Of a stretch of 64,000 nucleotides of DNA, positions 52,911 to 63,746 are shown one piece after another; position 1 is the stretch's first letter; every line of letters starts with the position of its first letter. The DNA lies in assembly GCF_900111945.1 (NCBI RefSeq), contig NZ_FOYO01000001.1, forward strand, positions 3,293,751 through 3,357,750, read 5' to 3'. Below the pieces are notes generated by a model, which was not told the origin of the DNA, did not search any database, and saw only the letters and a list, made by a program, of their open reading frames with translations. The stretch is from Litoreibacter janthinus. Its GTDB lineage: Bacteria; Pseudomonadota; Alphaproteobacteria; Rhodobacterales; Rhodobacteraceae. A program made the translations under genes and the position numbers.

Positions 52911-53756
52911 ATGCGCCACATGAAGACAGGCATGCTGTGCCTAATCAGCGTGATTGCCCTAACCGCTTGCGAAAAACGCGAGAAGAGCGATTTCAGCAAA
53001 ACCCTCAAGAACGTCAATGTTATCGATGAGAGCAATCTCAACGACATCATGCTGACCGTTGCCGACCCGAACGAGGCGGTGACCTACTTCCAAAAAGCAA
53101 GCCGCGAAGATCCGGAGCGTCTGGACCTTCAGCGTGGCCTTGGCCAATCGCTTCTGCGCGCCAAACGCGCGACCGAAGCAGGTGTCATCTGGGCCAAGAT
53201 TACCAAACATCCCGAAGCCACCAATGACGATCGCATTTCTTACGCAAATGCGCTGATCCGTCAGGGTGAATGGAAAAAAGCCGAAAAGGTTCTTAACCAG
53301 ATTCCACCGACTTTCGAGACCTTTGAGCGGTATCGTCTAGAAGCGATCATCGCCGACACCAACAAAGACTGGAAGAAAGCCGACAGCTTCTACGAAACTG
53401 CCGTTGGCCTGACCACCACGCCTGGTTCGGTTCTGAACAACTGGGGTTTCTCAAAGCTCACACGCGGTGACTACGACGAAGCTGAACGCCTGTTTGGCGA
53501 GGCGATCACCTACGATCCAAGCCTGTTCACCGCCAAGAACAACATGGTTTTGGCCCGTGGCGCCCGTAAAAACTACACGCTGCCGATTATTCAGGTGACT
53601 CAGACCGAGCGCGCGCAGTTGCTGCACACCATGGCACTGACGGCGATCAAGCAAGGCGATGTTGAAGCTGGCAAGACCCTGTTGGAAGAAGCCATCGAGA
53701 CTCATCCGCAGCACTTCGAGGCGGCGATCCGCTCCTTGCGCACGCTTGAAAGCTAA
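52911..53756 (+). CDS. tadD: TadD-like TPR lipoprotein
   Basis: 281 aa with lipoprotein signal (MLCLISVIALTACEKRE). Several TPR units follow (AVTYFQKASREDPERLDLQR and GDYDEAERLFGEAITYDPSL). TadD helps localise the secretin. Two such lipoproteins stand in tandem here. Confidence 0.86.
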   Translation: MRHMKTGMLCLISVIALTACEKREKSDFSKTLKNVNVIDESNLNDIMLTVADPNEAVTYFQKASREDPERLDLQRGLGQSLLRAKRATEAGVIWAKITKHPEATNDDRISYANALIRQGEWKKAEKVLNQIPPTFETFERYRLEAIIADTNKDWKKADSFYETAVGLTTTPGSVLNNWGFSKLTRGDYDEAERLFGEAITYDPSLFTAKNNMVLARGARKNYTLPIIQVTQTERAQLLHTMALTAIKQGDVEAGKTLLEEAIETHPQHFEAAIRSLRTLES

Positions 53757-53759
53757 CCC

Positions 53760-54236
53760 ATGGCGACCTTCGCGCTATGGGCCCTGCCCCTCGCAACCCT
53801 GATTTCCGCTTGGGTTGCCTGGAGCGATCTGGCCCGCATGAAAATTCCGAACAAGGCCGTTTTGGCCTTGCTGGTGCTCTTCGCCATCGTTGGCATTCTG
53901 ACCCTACCGCTTGACGCTTACCTCTGGCGCTACGCTCATTTCGCCATTGTGCTGGCCGTGGGGTTCTTGATGACGATCACCGGCGTGGTGGGCGCAGGGG
54001 ACGCGAAGTTCGCGGCGGCCATGGCCCCGTTCGTCGCAGCCACGGACGGAACCGTCGTCGCGGCACTCTTCGCGATCACGACTATCGCCGCCTTCATCCT
54101 GCACCGTCTGGCCCGCGTCACACCATTGCGCAAGCTCGCCCCGAATTGGGAAAGCTGGGAACGCACCCGTGACTTCCCGATGGGTCTGCCGCTGGCGGTG
54201 ACCCTTGTAATCTATCTGGCGCGCGCCGCCTTTTAA
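53760..54236 (+). CDS. cpaA: Prepilin peptidase CpaA/TadV (A24 family)
   Basis: 158 aa, all membrane. The two catalytic aspartates are in WSDLARMKIPN and GVVGAGDAKFAAA (GxGD). It cleaves the Flp-like pilins encoded at 43078-44150. It ends one base before the convergent membrane protein gene. Confidence 0.92.
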   Translation: MATFALWALPLATLISAWVAWSDLARMKIPNKAVLALLVLFAIVGILTLPLDAYLWRYAHFAIVLAVGFLMTITGVVGAGDAKFAAAMAPFVAATDGTVVAALFAITTIAAFILHRLARVTPLRKLAPNWESWERTRDFPMGLPLAVTLVIYLARAAF

Positions 54237-55841
54237 TCAGGGCCGCGCGTAGAGGATGTAGAGCTCGGTGCGCCGCACCTCTGTCAAAACCTCGCCTCGC
54301 GCTTCCACATCCTTAAGGATCGAGCGATAAGCCTGCGGGGTGGTCGGGCAGGTCGGGATCAAAAAGTAATCTGCTGCGTCATATCCTGTTAGCCGCCCGT
54401 AATACCACGGCGCGGCACCCTTGGTTGGCGATAGATTTCCGAACATCCACAAATTGCCAAACGTGTCCGCCACAAAAACGGATTTCCCCTCGGCCAAGCC
54501 CGCGCGATCCAAGTCGCGCGCCATCGCATGAGAGGCGCCAATCAGCCCGAGTTCTTGAACGCAGGATGCAAGCCCCTCGCCCTGAAACTCTGCAGGTGGC
54601 AAATGCGCGGCGAGCGTGTTCAGATAGGCGAACTCCTCACTTTCAAACTGCATCGGGACGCGTTTGAGAATGCGGTTCACCCGTTCCGCCTTGGTAAAGA
54701 AGTCCCCATGGCGGTCGGCATATGGTGTCTCGAAAAACAGGGCGCGATACGTGCCTTCCTTGGCCACGAAGTGCCGCGCGGGGCTGGTCGCCATGTTGAA
54801 AAAGGAGGGCGCAATCAGAGTGCATGCAACCACCGCCAAGGCAATAATCTGTGGCGTGCGCGATACAGCAAGGATCATCACAGCAAGCAGCGCCAACCAC
54901 TTGGGATCGTTTCCATAATTTTGGTAGGTGACGTAAATCATACCCGGCGCCAAAAGCATCAGAACCAAACCCAACTTGGGGTCGACCCCGCGCCGTAGAA
55001 CCAACACTGAAAGCACCAGTACAGCATTGCCCAAGACGTATTGCGGCGCGGTAAGCAGCGTAGCAAGATCAACGCCCGCCCTTGGCCGGATATCGGTACT
55101 TGCCACCAAGGCCAGGTCGCCTAGGTAAGCCCACCACATCGCAGGACCTGCCATGAACGTCAGGGCAATGGCGAACAACGCCACAACCGCCAGCGCAACA
55201 GAAATCGCCCGCCATTGGCCCCGCAGCACCAAGGCCAGCGCAACACCCGGCGCAAAAGCGACCCCGTAGGTGATCTTTCCCATCACGAAAAAACTGAACG
55301 CGACGCCAAGGATAACACCGTCAACCCATTGGTTATTGGCATGTTTCGGCTCTAACACGGCGACCAGGATCGCCACGAAGGCAAACGCCCATGCCCAACG
55401 GTTGTAATGCATCGACAACGACAAAGATGCTGCGGCTTCCCCGTGAATCATCGCCAAGGCCAACACCATCACCAAAGCGCCAACACCGTAAGCCATGCCT
55501 CGCGTCAAGCGGCTGCGCCCGAGCCACCACACCATCGGAACCAGCATCAAAGCCACGCTGATTTGCCCCAGCACGATGGCTGCTCCCACGCCAAAACCGG
55601 CCCAGACAAACGCCACAATTGGTAAGAAGGCAAGCACCCCCAACGGGGTAACAAAATCCAGATGCGGCCACTGCCCTTCGGACATCCTCAACAGAATTTC
55701 GATCAAATGAAGGGTGTCACCCTCGTGGCGGTCAACGTAAAGCCCGCCCTTTGCCAAGGCGAGCCCCCCCATAAGTGCGACCAACCCTAGTAGATAAACA
55801 AGAAAAAGCCTTGCTCCGGCCTTATCCATACCGTCGTCCAT
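54237..55841 (-). CDS. Polytopic membrane protein of unknown function
   Basis: About 534 aa from ATG 55841 (starts at GTG 55856 and ATG 55847 also possible). Roughly ten membrane segments occupy residues 10-355, then a soluble domain of about 170 residues follows (VNRILKRVPMQFESEEFAYL, LTGYDAADYFLIPTCP). The layout resembles GT-C glycosyltransferases or O-antigen-type membrane enzymes; an acidic pair after the first segment (VDRHEGDTLH) would fit, but this is not certain. Confidence 0.7.
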   Translation of the reverse strand: MDDGMDKAGARLFLVYLLGLVALMGGLALAKGGLYVDRHEGDTLHLIEILLRMSEGQWPHLDFVTPLGVLAFLPIVAFVWAGFGVGAAIVLGQISVALMLVPMVWWLGRSRLTRGMAYGVGALVMVLALAMIHGEAAASLSLSMHYNRWAWAFAFVAILVAVLEPKHANNQWVDGVILGVAFSFFVMGKITYGVAFAPGVALALVLRGQWRAISVALAVVALFAIALTFMAGPAMWWAYLGDLALVASTDIRPRAGVDLATLLTAPQYVLGNAVLVLSVLVLRRGVDPKLGLVLMLLAPGMIYVTYQNYGNDPKWLALLAVMILAVSRTPQIIALAVVACTLIAPSFFNMATSPARHFVAKEGTYRALFFETPYADRHGDFFTKAERVNRILKRVPMQFESEEFAYLNTLAAHLPPAEFQGEGLASCVQELGLIGASHAMARDLDRAGLAEGKSVFVADTFGNLWMFGNLSPTKGAAPWYYGRLTGYDAADYFLIPTCPTTPQAYRSILKDVEARGEVLTEVRRTELYILYARP

Positions 55842-56006
55842 GCCCATCGTCCTCACGTCCCGCCCTGTTGGCGGTGTTCATTATTCACGAAGGCTAGCGC
55901 AGCTGGCCCGCTTTTTGAAGCGAGATCGGTTTTTGTTGTTTGGACGCAGCGAAAACAGTAAAGTTAGGGAAAGGATGCCGGATAATCGGCACGCGAGGCA
56001 GAGCAC

Positions 56007-57320
56007 ATGAATATGCACACAACCACGGGCGTTCAGGCGCCGGTTCCCCCGAAGTCTTTGAAAGATACAGGCCTTAGCATCGTGATGATGCGGGATATCC
56101 TGCTGAAAACGGTTTTCCGTAAAAACTTGGAGCACGTGTCAGACATGGCGGAGGCTATCTGCCTGTCCCTGCCATTAACCCAACAATTGGTTGAGATCGC
56201 GCGGGAACAAAAACTGATCGAAGCACAAGGTACGCTGCACGCAGGCTCCGGCTCCGAAATGGCGTTCCAGCTGTCGGATGCGGGCAAATCGCGCGCGCTC
56301 GATGCGCTTTCCCAATCCGAATATTACGGTGCCCTGCCCGTGCCATTGGAAATGTATAAAGAGCAGGTGAAGAAGCAATCTGTTCGAAACATCCAGATCA
56401 CCCGTGACAAACTGTTGAGCAATATGGGTCACCTGATCCTGCCCGAGCATTTGCTGAACGATCTTGGTCCAGCCGTAAGCTCCGGCCGTTCGATTCTGCT
56501 CTACGGCCCACCCGGCAACGGTAAGTCGGCGATCTCCAACGGCATCCGCGATGCGCTTGGCGACATGATCTATATCCCGCAATGCATTGAATATGCTGGG
56601 CAAGTTGTAACGCTTTTTGACCCGATTGTGCACACACCAATCGAAGACGTGGCCGAGCTGACCACTTCATTGCGCCGCACCGATAACCGGTATGACAAGC
56701 GCTATCTTATGTGTGAGCGCCCCACGGTTATGACCGGTGGTGAGTTGATGCTGAACATGCTCGACCTGAATTACAACGCCACTTCGCGCACCTACCAAGC
56801 CTCGCTTCAGCTGAAGTCGACCGGTGGCGTGTTCATCGTGGACGACCTTGGCCGTCAGGAAGAACCACCGCAGGCCCTGATCAACCGTTGGATTGTTCCG
56901 ATGGAAGCCGAATACGATATTCTGGCCCTGCAATCGGGCGAGAAATTCGAGGTGCCATTCGACACGCTCGTGATCTTCTCGACCAACTTCCACCCCAACG
57001 AAATGTTCGATGGCGCGGCCCTGCGTCGTATTTTCTTCAAGATCAAAATTGACGGCCCAACGCAGGAAGAGTTCCTCAAAGTGTTCGCAATGGTCGCCAA
57101 GAAAAAGAAGATGCCTTTGAATGAGGCGGCGCTGATCCACCTGTTGAAAGTCAGATACCCGACCATCGACAATGTCTACGCGAACTATCACGCGAACTTC
57201 CTGATCGACCAAATGATTGCTGTTTGCGAGTACGAAGGCATCCCCAATCAGATGACCCCCGAGTTGATCGACCGTGCATGGGCCAACATGTATGTGAAAG
57301 ACGAAGAGATTAAGCACTGA
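56007..57320 (+). CDS. AAA-type ATPase near the tad locus
   Basis: 437 aa from ATG 56007 with GAGG upstream. Walker A GPPGNGKSAISNGI near residue 167, Walker B-like GGVFIVDDLGRQ, and sensor VIFSTNFHPNEMFDGAALRR. The N-terminal 130 residues are helical. The family occurs widely near tad genes in Rhodobacterales; its role is unknown to me. Confidence 0.8.
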   Translation: MNMHTTTGVQAPVPPKSLKDTGLSIVMMRDILLKTVFRKNLEHVSDMAEAICLSLPLTQQLVEIAREQKLIEAQGTLHAGSGSEMAFQLSDAGKSRALDALSQSEYYGALPVPLEMYKEQVKKQSVRNIQITRDKLLSNMGHLILPEHLLNDLGPAVSSGRSILLYGPPGNGKSAISNGIRDALGDMIYIPQCIEYAGQVVTLFDPIVHTPIEDVAELTTSLRRTDNRYDKRYLMCERPTVMTGGELMLNMLDLNYNATSRTYQASLQLKSTGGVFIVDDLGRQEEPPQALINRWIVPMEAEYDILALQSGEKFEVPFDTLVIFSTNFHPNEMFDGAALRRIFFKIKIDGPTQEEFLKVFAMVAKKKKMPLNEAALIHLLKVRYPTIDNVYANYHANFLIDQMIAVCEYEGIPNQMTPELIDRAWANMYVKDEEIKH

Positions 57321-57351
57321 CCAAAGCCGACAAGCGGACTATATCTGGGGC

Positions 57352-59754
57352 ATGTCTGATCTGCCCCAGCCCATCCGCAATTGGTTCGCCGCCCGAGGCT
57401 GGGACATCCATCCCCATCAGCAAGCGATGCTTGATGCGGCACAGGACCCTTCGACGCTTCTGATTGCCCCGACCGGCGGTGGTAAGACCATGGCGGGGTT
57501 CTTGCCCACGCTGGTAGATTTGCACGACTCGCCACGCCGCGGGCTGCACACGCTCTACATCTCTCCGTTGAAAGCCCTTGCAGCGGACATCAAGCGCAAC
57601 CTGCGCACTCCGGTCGAGGAGATCGGACTAGACATCCGCATAGAAGACCGCAGCGGCGACACCAGTTACACCCAGAAGCGCCGTCAAAGGGCCGACCCTC
57701 CCCACATCCTGCTAACCACACCCGAAAGCCTTGCCCTTCTGCTCAGCTACGAGGACGCGCCGCGCATCTTCGAGGGCCTTCAACGTGTCGTGGTTGACGA
57801 AATCCATGCTCTTGCCGAAAGCAAGCGCGGTGATCAATTGATGTTGGGCCTGAGCCGCTTGCAATCTCTGGCTCCTGACCTTCGCCGCGTGGGCCTAAGC
57901 GCAACGGTTGAAGACCCGGAAGCCATTGCCAGCTTTTTGGCGCGTCACCTGCAACCGACCCAAATCATCCACGCCGATCCTGGCCCGGATCCCGACATCG
58001 CGATGCTGGAAACCGAACAGGCCCCGCCTTGGTCCGGCGGCGGCGGGCGCTATGCCATCCCCGCCGTGCTAGAGCAGGTCAAACAGCACAACACGACGCT
58101 GATCTTTCACAACACCCGTGCGCAGGCAGAGCTGTTCTTCCACCACCTCTGGCTCGCCAATGAGGATCAGTTGCCTATCGGCATCCACCACGGGTCCCTC
58201 GCCCGAGAGCAGCGCCTGAAGGTGGAACAGGCCATGGTTGAAGGCAGTCTTAAGGCCATCGTTTGTACTGGCAGTCTTGATTTGGGGATCGATTGGGGCG
58301 ACGTGGATTTGGTCATCCAGATCGGTGCGCCGAAGAACGTCAAACGCCTCGTGCAGCGGATCGGCCGTGCTAATCACCGATACAACGCCCCGTCCAAGGC
58401 GCTTTTGGTGCCTGCGAACCGGTTTGAGATCGTCGAGTGCAAGGCCGCACTGGATGCTGTCAAAGAACATGATCTTGACGGCGACCCGCGCGGGGTTGGT
58501 CCGCGTGATGTACTGTGTCAGCATATTCTGGCCTGCGCCGCCGCTGGCCCGTTTGACGCGAACGATCTTTTTCGCGAAGTCACGACGGCAGGCCCCTATG
58601 TCGGCCTCGCCCGTCTGGACTTCGACCGCTGTCTCGATTTCTGCGCAACTGGCGGCTACGCCTTGCGCGCCTATGACCGTTATCAGCGCATCGTGGAGCG
58701 CGATGGCAAATGGCAGCTTCGCGATCCGCGAAGTGCCGCGCAAATCCGCATGAATATCGGCACAATCATCGACACAGAAATGATGAAAGTACGGCTCAAG
58801 AATCGACGCGGCGGCGCGCCATTGGGCGAAGTCGAGGAGGCGTTTGCCTCAACCCTGTCCCAAGGAGACACGTTTCTGATCGGCGGCCAGATCGTGCGCT
58901 ATGAAGGGCTGAACGAGATGACCGTCGAAGTCACCCGCCGCGCCTCCAGCACCCCCAAGATCGCCACGTTCTCGGGCACCAAGTTCGCAACTTCAACGCA
59001 GTTGAGCGAGCGCATATTGCGCATATTCCAACAAGACAGATGGCCGGACTTGCCTGCACACACGGCGCAATGGCTGGCGCTTCAACGCGACCGGTCCAAG
59101 CTGCCGCAACCGGGACGGCTCTTGATTGAAAGTTTCCCGCAAGACGAACGCCACTACACCGTGATCTATGGCTTCGCGGGCCGCAATGCGATGCAGACCC
59201 TTGGGCTTTTGCTGACCCAACGCATGGAAGACCAAGGTCTGGATCCTCTCGGCTTTCTTGCGACGGATTACGCGACTATGATCTGGGGATTGCAACCGGT
59301 CACCGATCCTGCGCCGCTCTTCAAACTTGAGAACTTGCGCGACGGGTTGGAGGACTGGCTTGCCGGAAATGCCGTGATGAAACGCACGTTCCGCGCCTCC
59401 GCGATAATTGCCGGGCTGATTGACCGCATGACCCGTGGCCAACGCAAATCAGGGCGTCAGGCCACGTTTTCCTCTGACATCCTGTACGACACCTTGCGCA
59501 AATATGACCATGATCACCTCATGCTCGACATCACTCGTGAGGAGGCTATGAAAGGCCTCATAGATTTCGGACGTATCGAGGACATGCTCACCCGAACCCA
59601 AGGCGTCATCGACCACTTGGTGCTTGGGCGCGCCACACCACTGGCAGCGCCGCTATTTCTGGAAATCGGGCGTGTTCCAATCAAAGGCGCAGCAGAAGAA
59701 CGCATCCTGGCCGATGAAGCCGAAAAACTCATGGCGCAGGCAGGATTGCAATGA
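57352..59754 (+). CDS. Ligase-associated DEXH-box helicase, Lhr-like
   Basis: 800 aa. Walker A LIAPTGGGKTMAGF near residue 45, DEIH box (VVVDEIHALAES), VGLSATVED and QRIGRANHRYN show an Lhr-type SF2 helicase. The C-terminal winged-helix/Lhr core follows. This branch belongs to the LPD operon (ligase, exonuclease, helicase, PdeM). Here only helicase and PdeM are adjacent; ligase and exonuclease are not in the window. Confidence 0.92.
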   Translation: MSDLPQPIRNWFAARGWDIHPHQQAMLDAAQDPSTLLIAPTGGGKTMAGFLPTLVDLHDSPRRGLHTLYISPLKALAADIKRNLRTPVEEIGLDIRIEDRSGDTSYTQKRRQRADPPHILLTTPESLALLLSYEDAPRIFEGLQRVVVDEIHALAESKRGDQLMLGLSRLQSLAPDLRRVGLSATVEDPEAIASFLARHLQPTQIIHADPGPDPDIAMLETEQAPPWSGGGGRYAIPAVLEQVKQHNTTLIFHNTRAQAELFFHHLWLANEDQLPIGIHHGSLAREQRLKVEQAMVEGSLKAIVCTGSLDLGIDWGDVDLVIQIGAPKNVKRLVQRIGRANHRYNAPSKALLVPANRFEIVECKAALDAVKEHDLDGDPRGVGPRDVLCQHILACAAAGPFDANDLFREVTTAGPYVGLARLDFDRCLDFCATGGYALRAYDRYQRIVERDGKWQLRDPRSAAQIRMNIGTIIDTEMMKVRLKNRRGGAPLGEVEEAFASTLSQGDTFLIGGQIVRYEGLNEMTVEVTRRASSTPKIATFSGTKFATSTQLSERILRIFQQDRWPDLPAHTAQWLALQRDRSKLPQPGRLLIESFPQDERHYTVIYGFAGRNAMQTLGLLLTQRMEDQGLDPLGFLATDYATMIWGLQPVTDPAPLFKLENLRDGLEDWLAGNAVMKRTFRASAIIAGLIDRMTRGQRKSGRQATFSSDILYDTLRKYDHDHLMLDITREEAMKGLIDFGRIEDMLTRTQGVIDHLVLGRATPLAAPLFLEIGRVPIKGAAEERILADEAEKLMAQAGLQ

Positions 59755-60413
59755 AGCAATTCACCTTTTGCGGCACAACGCTCGCAGCCCTGCCGTCCGG
59801 TGCGTTGCTTTGGCAAGAACAGCGTCTGCTGATCGTCTCGGACCTTCATCTGGGCAAATCCGAGCGCATTGCGAGACGCAGCGGCCAGATGCTGCCGCCT
59901 TACGAGACCATCGACACACTCACCCGGCTGCAAAACGATCTGGACGCGCATAGTCCCGAGCACGTGATTTGCCTTGGCGACAGCTTTGATGACCTGGCAG
60001 CGGGCGAGGCTCTGCCCGTGCAGATCACTGATTGGATCACCCGCCTAATGGCCGGCCGAAACTGGACTTGGATCGAAGGCAATCACGACCCTGGCCCGCT
60101 GTCTCTTGGCGGAACGCACCGCAGGCAACAAGAATTTGATCCGCTTGTTTTCCGGCACATCGCAGAGAACACCTCCCCCAGCGGCGAAGTTTCGGGGCAC
60201 TACCATCCCAAAGCCAGCCTACAGATGCGCGGGCGCGCAGTGACGCGCCCCTGTTTTCTGTATGATGACACACGCCTGATCCTTCCTGCGTACGGCACCT
60301 TCACCGGCGGCCTTCGGACAACCTCCAAGCCGCTTCTGGCACTGATGCAGCCCACGGCCCGCGCGATCCTCACCGGCGCATCCGCAGTGGAAATCCCGAT
60401 GCCGCGCAGCTAG
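59751..60413 (+). CDS. pdeM: Ligase-associated metallophosphoesterase PdeM
   Basis: 220 aa. Metallophosphoesterase motifs are IVSDLHLGKSER, LGDSFDDL, EGNHDPGP and SGHYHPKA. It overlaps the helicase stop by 4 nt, the usual partner. It acts in DNA damage response in the LPD set. Confidence 0.92.
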   Translation: MKQFTFCGTTLAALPSGALLWQEQRLLIVSDLHLGKSERIARRSGQMLPPYETIDTLTRLQNDLDAHSPEHVICLGDSFDDLAAGEALPVQITDWITRLMAGRNWTWIEGNHDPGPLSLGGTHRRQQEFDPLVFRHIAENTSPSGEVSGHYHPKASLQMRGRAVTRPCFLYDDTRLILPAYGTFTGGLRTTSKPLLALMQPTARAILTGASAVEIPMPRS

Positions 60414-60442
60414 GCTTGGCCAGACCCACGATCGGAGCGCCT

Positions 60443-60871
60443 ATGTCCCCTCAGCCACGCAACCCAAACTACAAGACCGACGTCGCAGTCAGTTTCGCGC
60501 GACAGGCCATGATGGTGACAGCAGGCGCTACGCTCGCAGAGGTCTCAGCCGGACGGTGTGTGATCAAGGCCCCGATTTTGAACAGCATGACCCAACAGCA
60601 CGGCTTTGCCCACGCTGCGCTGACCTTCGCCATTGGCGATAGCGCGGCTGGGTACTCGGCCCTCACCCTTGTTGACGCGGGCAAAGAAGTGCTGACCTCC
60701 GAGATGAAGATTAACTTGCTTGCACCGGCGCAAGGAGACGGACTCAAGGCCGTCGGAAAAGTCTTGAAGGCGGGCAGGCGCCTGATTGTGGTGCAGGCGG
60801 ATGTCTATGCACTGAACGGCGACGCTGAAACGCATATCGCCGCCCTGCAAGGCACAATTGTTCCGGTTTAA
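60443..60871 (+). CDS. PaaI-type hotdog thioesterase
   Basis: 142 aa from ATG 60443 ([11 protein letters not shown]). [20 protein letters not shown] is the hotdog active-site segment of the PaaI group, and VKTSEM-like [16 protein letters not shown] follows. Substrate unknown. It overlaps the convergent folD by 4 nt. Confidence 0.85.
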   Translation: MSPQPRNPNYKTDVAVSFARQAMMVTAGATLAEVSAGRCVIKAPILNSMTQQHGFAHAALTFAIGDSAAGYSALTLVDAGKEVLTSEMKINLLAPAQGDGLKAVGKVLKAGRRLIVVQADVYALNGDAETHIAALQGTIVPV

Positions 60872-61770
60872 GCGGTCAGACCTTCCGGCTCCGACAGACC
60901 ATTAGCGCGGCAGCAAGCTGTCAGCGTGTTGGCCAATAGGCAGGCGATGGTCATCGGCCCCACACCACCCGGCACAGGGGTAATCGCACCGGCAACCGCA
61001 GCGGCGCTCTCGTAATGAACGTCCCCTACAAGACGGGTCTTGCCCTCGCCCTTTTCTGGCGCGTCGAGGCGGTTGATGCCCACATCGATCACAGTCGCCC
61101 CCGGCTTGATCCAGTCGCCCGGCACCATTTCGGGGCGTCCCACCGCGGCCACAACGATGTCAGCGCGGCGCACCACGTCGGGCAAATCTTTCGTACGCGA
61201 ATGGGCAATCGTCACCGTGCAGCTATCGCCCAACAGCAACTGTGCCATAGGTTTGCCAACAATGTTGGAACGGCCAATCACAACCGCGTCCATACCAGAC
61301 AAAGAACCATGATAGTCGCGCAACATCATCAAGCATCCCAGCGGCGTGCAAGGGACCATCGATTTCTGCCCAGTGCCCAACAGCCCGACATTGGAAATAT
61401 GGAACCCGTCTACATCCTTCGCAGGGTCGATCGAGTTGATCACCAGGTCTTCATTCAAGTGTTTTGGCAAAGGAAGCTGAACCAAAATCCCATGAATCGA
61501 CGGGTCTTCATTCAGCGATTTGATCACCGCCAGCAGGTCGGCCTCGGATGTGTCAGCCTCCAGCCGATGCTCGACCGACTTCATTCCCACCTCAACAGTC
61601 ATCTTCCCCTTGGAGCGCACATAAACCTGACTTGCGGGGTCTTCGCCGACCAGCACAACCGCCAATCCCGGAACGATATCGTGCTCGGCCTTCAGCTTGC
61701 CAACTCCGTCCGCGACAAGCCCGCGCACCTTGGCCGCAAAGACCTTCCCGTCAATGATATGCGCGCTCAT
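60868..61770 (-). CDS. folD: Methylenetetrahydrofolate dehydrogenase/cyclohydrolase FolD
   Basis: 300 aa from ATG 61770 (MSAHIIDGK). [17 protein letters not shown] and [17 protein letters not shown] are diagnostic. It interconverts methylene-, methenyl- and formyl-tetrahydrofolate, and lies downstream of fhs in the same direction. Confidence 0.96.
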   Translation of the reverse strand: MSAHIIDGKVFAAKVRGLVADGVGKLKAEHDIVPGLAVVLVGEDPASQVYVRSKGKMTVEVGMKSVEHRLEADTSEADLLAVIKSLNEDPSIHGILVQLPLPKHLNEDLVINSIDPAKDVDGFHISNVGLLGTGQKSMVPCTPLGCLMMLRDYHGSLSGMDAVVIGRSNIVGKPMAQLLLGDSCTVTIAHSRTKDLPDVVRRADIVVAAVGRPEMVPGDWIKPGATVIDVGINRLDAPEKGEGKTRLVGDVHYESAAAVAGAITPVPGGVGPMTIACLLANTLTACCRANGLSEPEGLTA

Positions 61771-61844
61771 GCCTGTCGTCTCCGTCATAGTTATACACGT
61801 CGCGCCCTCTTATGGAGCGCAGGGAAGCTGCCCCAAGCTGCGAC

Positions 61845-61879
61845 GCGGGTGTGGGGGCCTCGATGGCCCCCACACCCGC
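61845..61879. terminator. Perfect 15-bp hairpin between fhs and folD
   Basis: GCGGGTGTGGGGGCC (61845-61859) and GGCCCCCACACCCGC (61865-61879) enclose a 5-nt loop, 9 bp after the fhs stop. No T tract follows, so it may stabilise or attenuate the transcript. Confidence 0.7.
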
Positions 61880-61887
61880 ACCACCTC

Positions 61888-63564
61888 TTAGAACAAACCT
61901 TCGATTTCGCCAGCATCGTTTAGCATGATCGCTTCCGCAGACGGAACCCGTGGAAGGCCCGGCATCGTCATGATCTCGCCGCAGACGACGACCACGAACC
62001 CCGCCCCTGCCGACAAGCGCACTTCACGCACAGGCAGCGAGTGACCAACCGGCGCGCCGCGCAGGTTCGGGTCGGTCGAGAAGGAATACTGCGTCTTCGC
62101 CATACAAACCGGAAGGTGGCCATAGCCCGCCTCTTCCCACTGGCGCAGCTGGTCGCGGATTTTCTTGTCTGCCAGCACCTCGTCGGCACGGTAGATACGC
62201 TTGGCGATGGTTTCGATTTTTTCCATCAGGCTCAGGTCATCCGAGTAAAGCGGTGCAAATTGTGCCGCCCCGCTGTCGGCAATCTCTGCCACTCGGGTCG
62301 CCAGTTCTTTGACCCCCTCAGAGCCATGTGCCCAGTGCTTGCACAATATTGCCTCGGACCCCTGCTTTTCAACGTAGGCTTTGACCGCGGCAACTTCCGC
62401 ATCAGAGTCACCCGAGAAGTGGTTGATCCCGACCACAACAGGAACGCCGAAGGATTTGACGTTCTCGATATGGCGCCCAAGGTTGGAACAACCCGCCTTC
62501 ACGGCATCGACGTTCTCATCAGCCAGATCAGCCTTCGCCACGCCACCATTCATTTTCATAGCACGCACGGTGGCCACCAAAACCACGCAGTCAGGCGCCA
62601 AACCGGCCTTGCGACACTTGATGTTCATGAACTTCTCAGCGCCCAGATCAGCCCCGAACCCCGCTTCGGTCACAACGTAGTCTGCGAGTTTCAGTGCCGT
62701 TGTTGTGGCAATCACCGAGTTGCAGCCATGCGCGATATTGGCAAACGGACCACCATGCACGAAGGCAGGATTGTTCTCCAAAGTCTGCACAAGATTCGGC
62801 TGCATGGCTTGCTGCAGCAGAACGGTCATCGCACCGTCAGCCTTGATGTCGCGGCAATAGATCGGGGACCGGTCCCGGCGGTAGGCCACGATGATGTCGC
62901 CCAGACGCTTCTTGAGATCGTCCAGATCCATCGCAAGGCACAAGATCGCCATCACCTCCGAGGCCACCGTAATGTCAAATCCGGTCTGGCGCGGGAAGCC
63001 GTTGGCCACGCCGCCCAGTGACGTTACGCAGTCACGCAACGCACGATCGTTCATGTCCAAGACCCGCTTCCAAGTTACGCGTCGTTCGTCGATTTGCAGC
63101 TCGTTGCCCCAATAGATGTGGTTGTCGATCATGGCCGACAGCAGGTTATGAGCCGAGGTAATCGCGTGGAAATCGCCTGTGAAGTGCAGGTTCATTTCTT
63201 CCATCGGCACAACTTGCGCGTACCCGCCGCCAGCGGCCCCGCCCTTCATCCCGAAACATGGCCCCAGCGAGGCTTCGCGGATACAGATCGCCGCTTTCTT
63301 GCCGATTGCGTTCAGGCCATCGCCCAGACCTACGGTCGTTGTGGTTTTGCCCTCACCTGCGGGCGTCGGATTGATCGCAGTCACAAGGATCAGTTTACCG
63401 TCTTTCTTGCCCCGTTGGGCAGCGATGAATTCGGCAGACACTTTCGCCTTATCGTGGCCAAAGGGAAGTAGGTCGGCTTCGGGGATGCCCAGCTTGGCAC
63501 CGATCTCTTGAATCGGGCGTTTCTTGGCCTCGCGGGCAATCTCGATATCCGTCTTGAAACTCAT
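61888..63564 (-). CDS. fhs: Formate-tetrahydrofolate ligase
   Basis: 558 aa from ATG 63564 ([12 protein letters not shown]). The P-loop [18 protein letters not shown] and [20 protein letters not shown] are diagnostic. It makes 10-formyl-tetrahydrofolate from formate and ATP. With folD it forms the C1 pair common in marine Rhodobacterales that oxidise methyl groups. Confidence 0.97.
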   Translation of the reverse strand: MSFKTDIEIAREAKKRPIQEIGAKLGIPEADLLPFGHDKAKVSAEFIAAQRGKKDGKLILVTAINPTPAGEGKTTTTVGLGDGLNAIGKKAAICIREASLGPCFGMKGGAAGGGYAQVVPMEEMNLHFTGDFHAITSAHNLLSAMIDNHIYWGNELQIDERRVTWKRVLDMNDRALRDCVTSLGGVANGFPRQTGFDITVASEVMAILCLAMDLDDLKKRLGDIIVAYRRDRSPIYCRDIKADGAMTVLLQQAMQPNLVQTLENNPAFVHGGPFANIAHGCNSVIATTTALKLADYVVTEAGFGADLGAEKFMNIKCRKAGLAPDCVVLVATVRAMKMNGGVAKADLADENVDAVKAGCSNLGRHIENVKSFGVPVVVGINHFSGDSDAEVAAVKAYVEKQGSEAILCKHWAHGSEGVKELATRVAEIADSGAAQFAPLYSDDLSLMEKIETIAKRIYRADEVLADKKIRDQLRQWEEAGYGHLPVCMAKTQYSFSTDPNLRGAPVGHSLPVREVRLSAGAGFVVVVCGEIMTMPGLPRVPSAEAIMLNDAGEIEGLF

Positions 63565-63746
63565 GTTTTGTCTCCCCTTGGCCTGCGCAATGCGCTGCGG
63601 CGCTATTATGTCCCTTCGCCTATATCGGGGACGGGGCCGCAGCCACACTGCAATTCCGACATTTAGGACACTGGAATCGGCCTATAGCGGTGAAAGGGTT
63701 TCAGATGGGAAACAGCAGGCTCCAAATGGAGCCAAACACCGCCAAG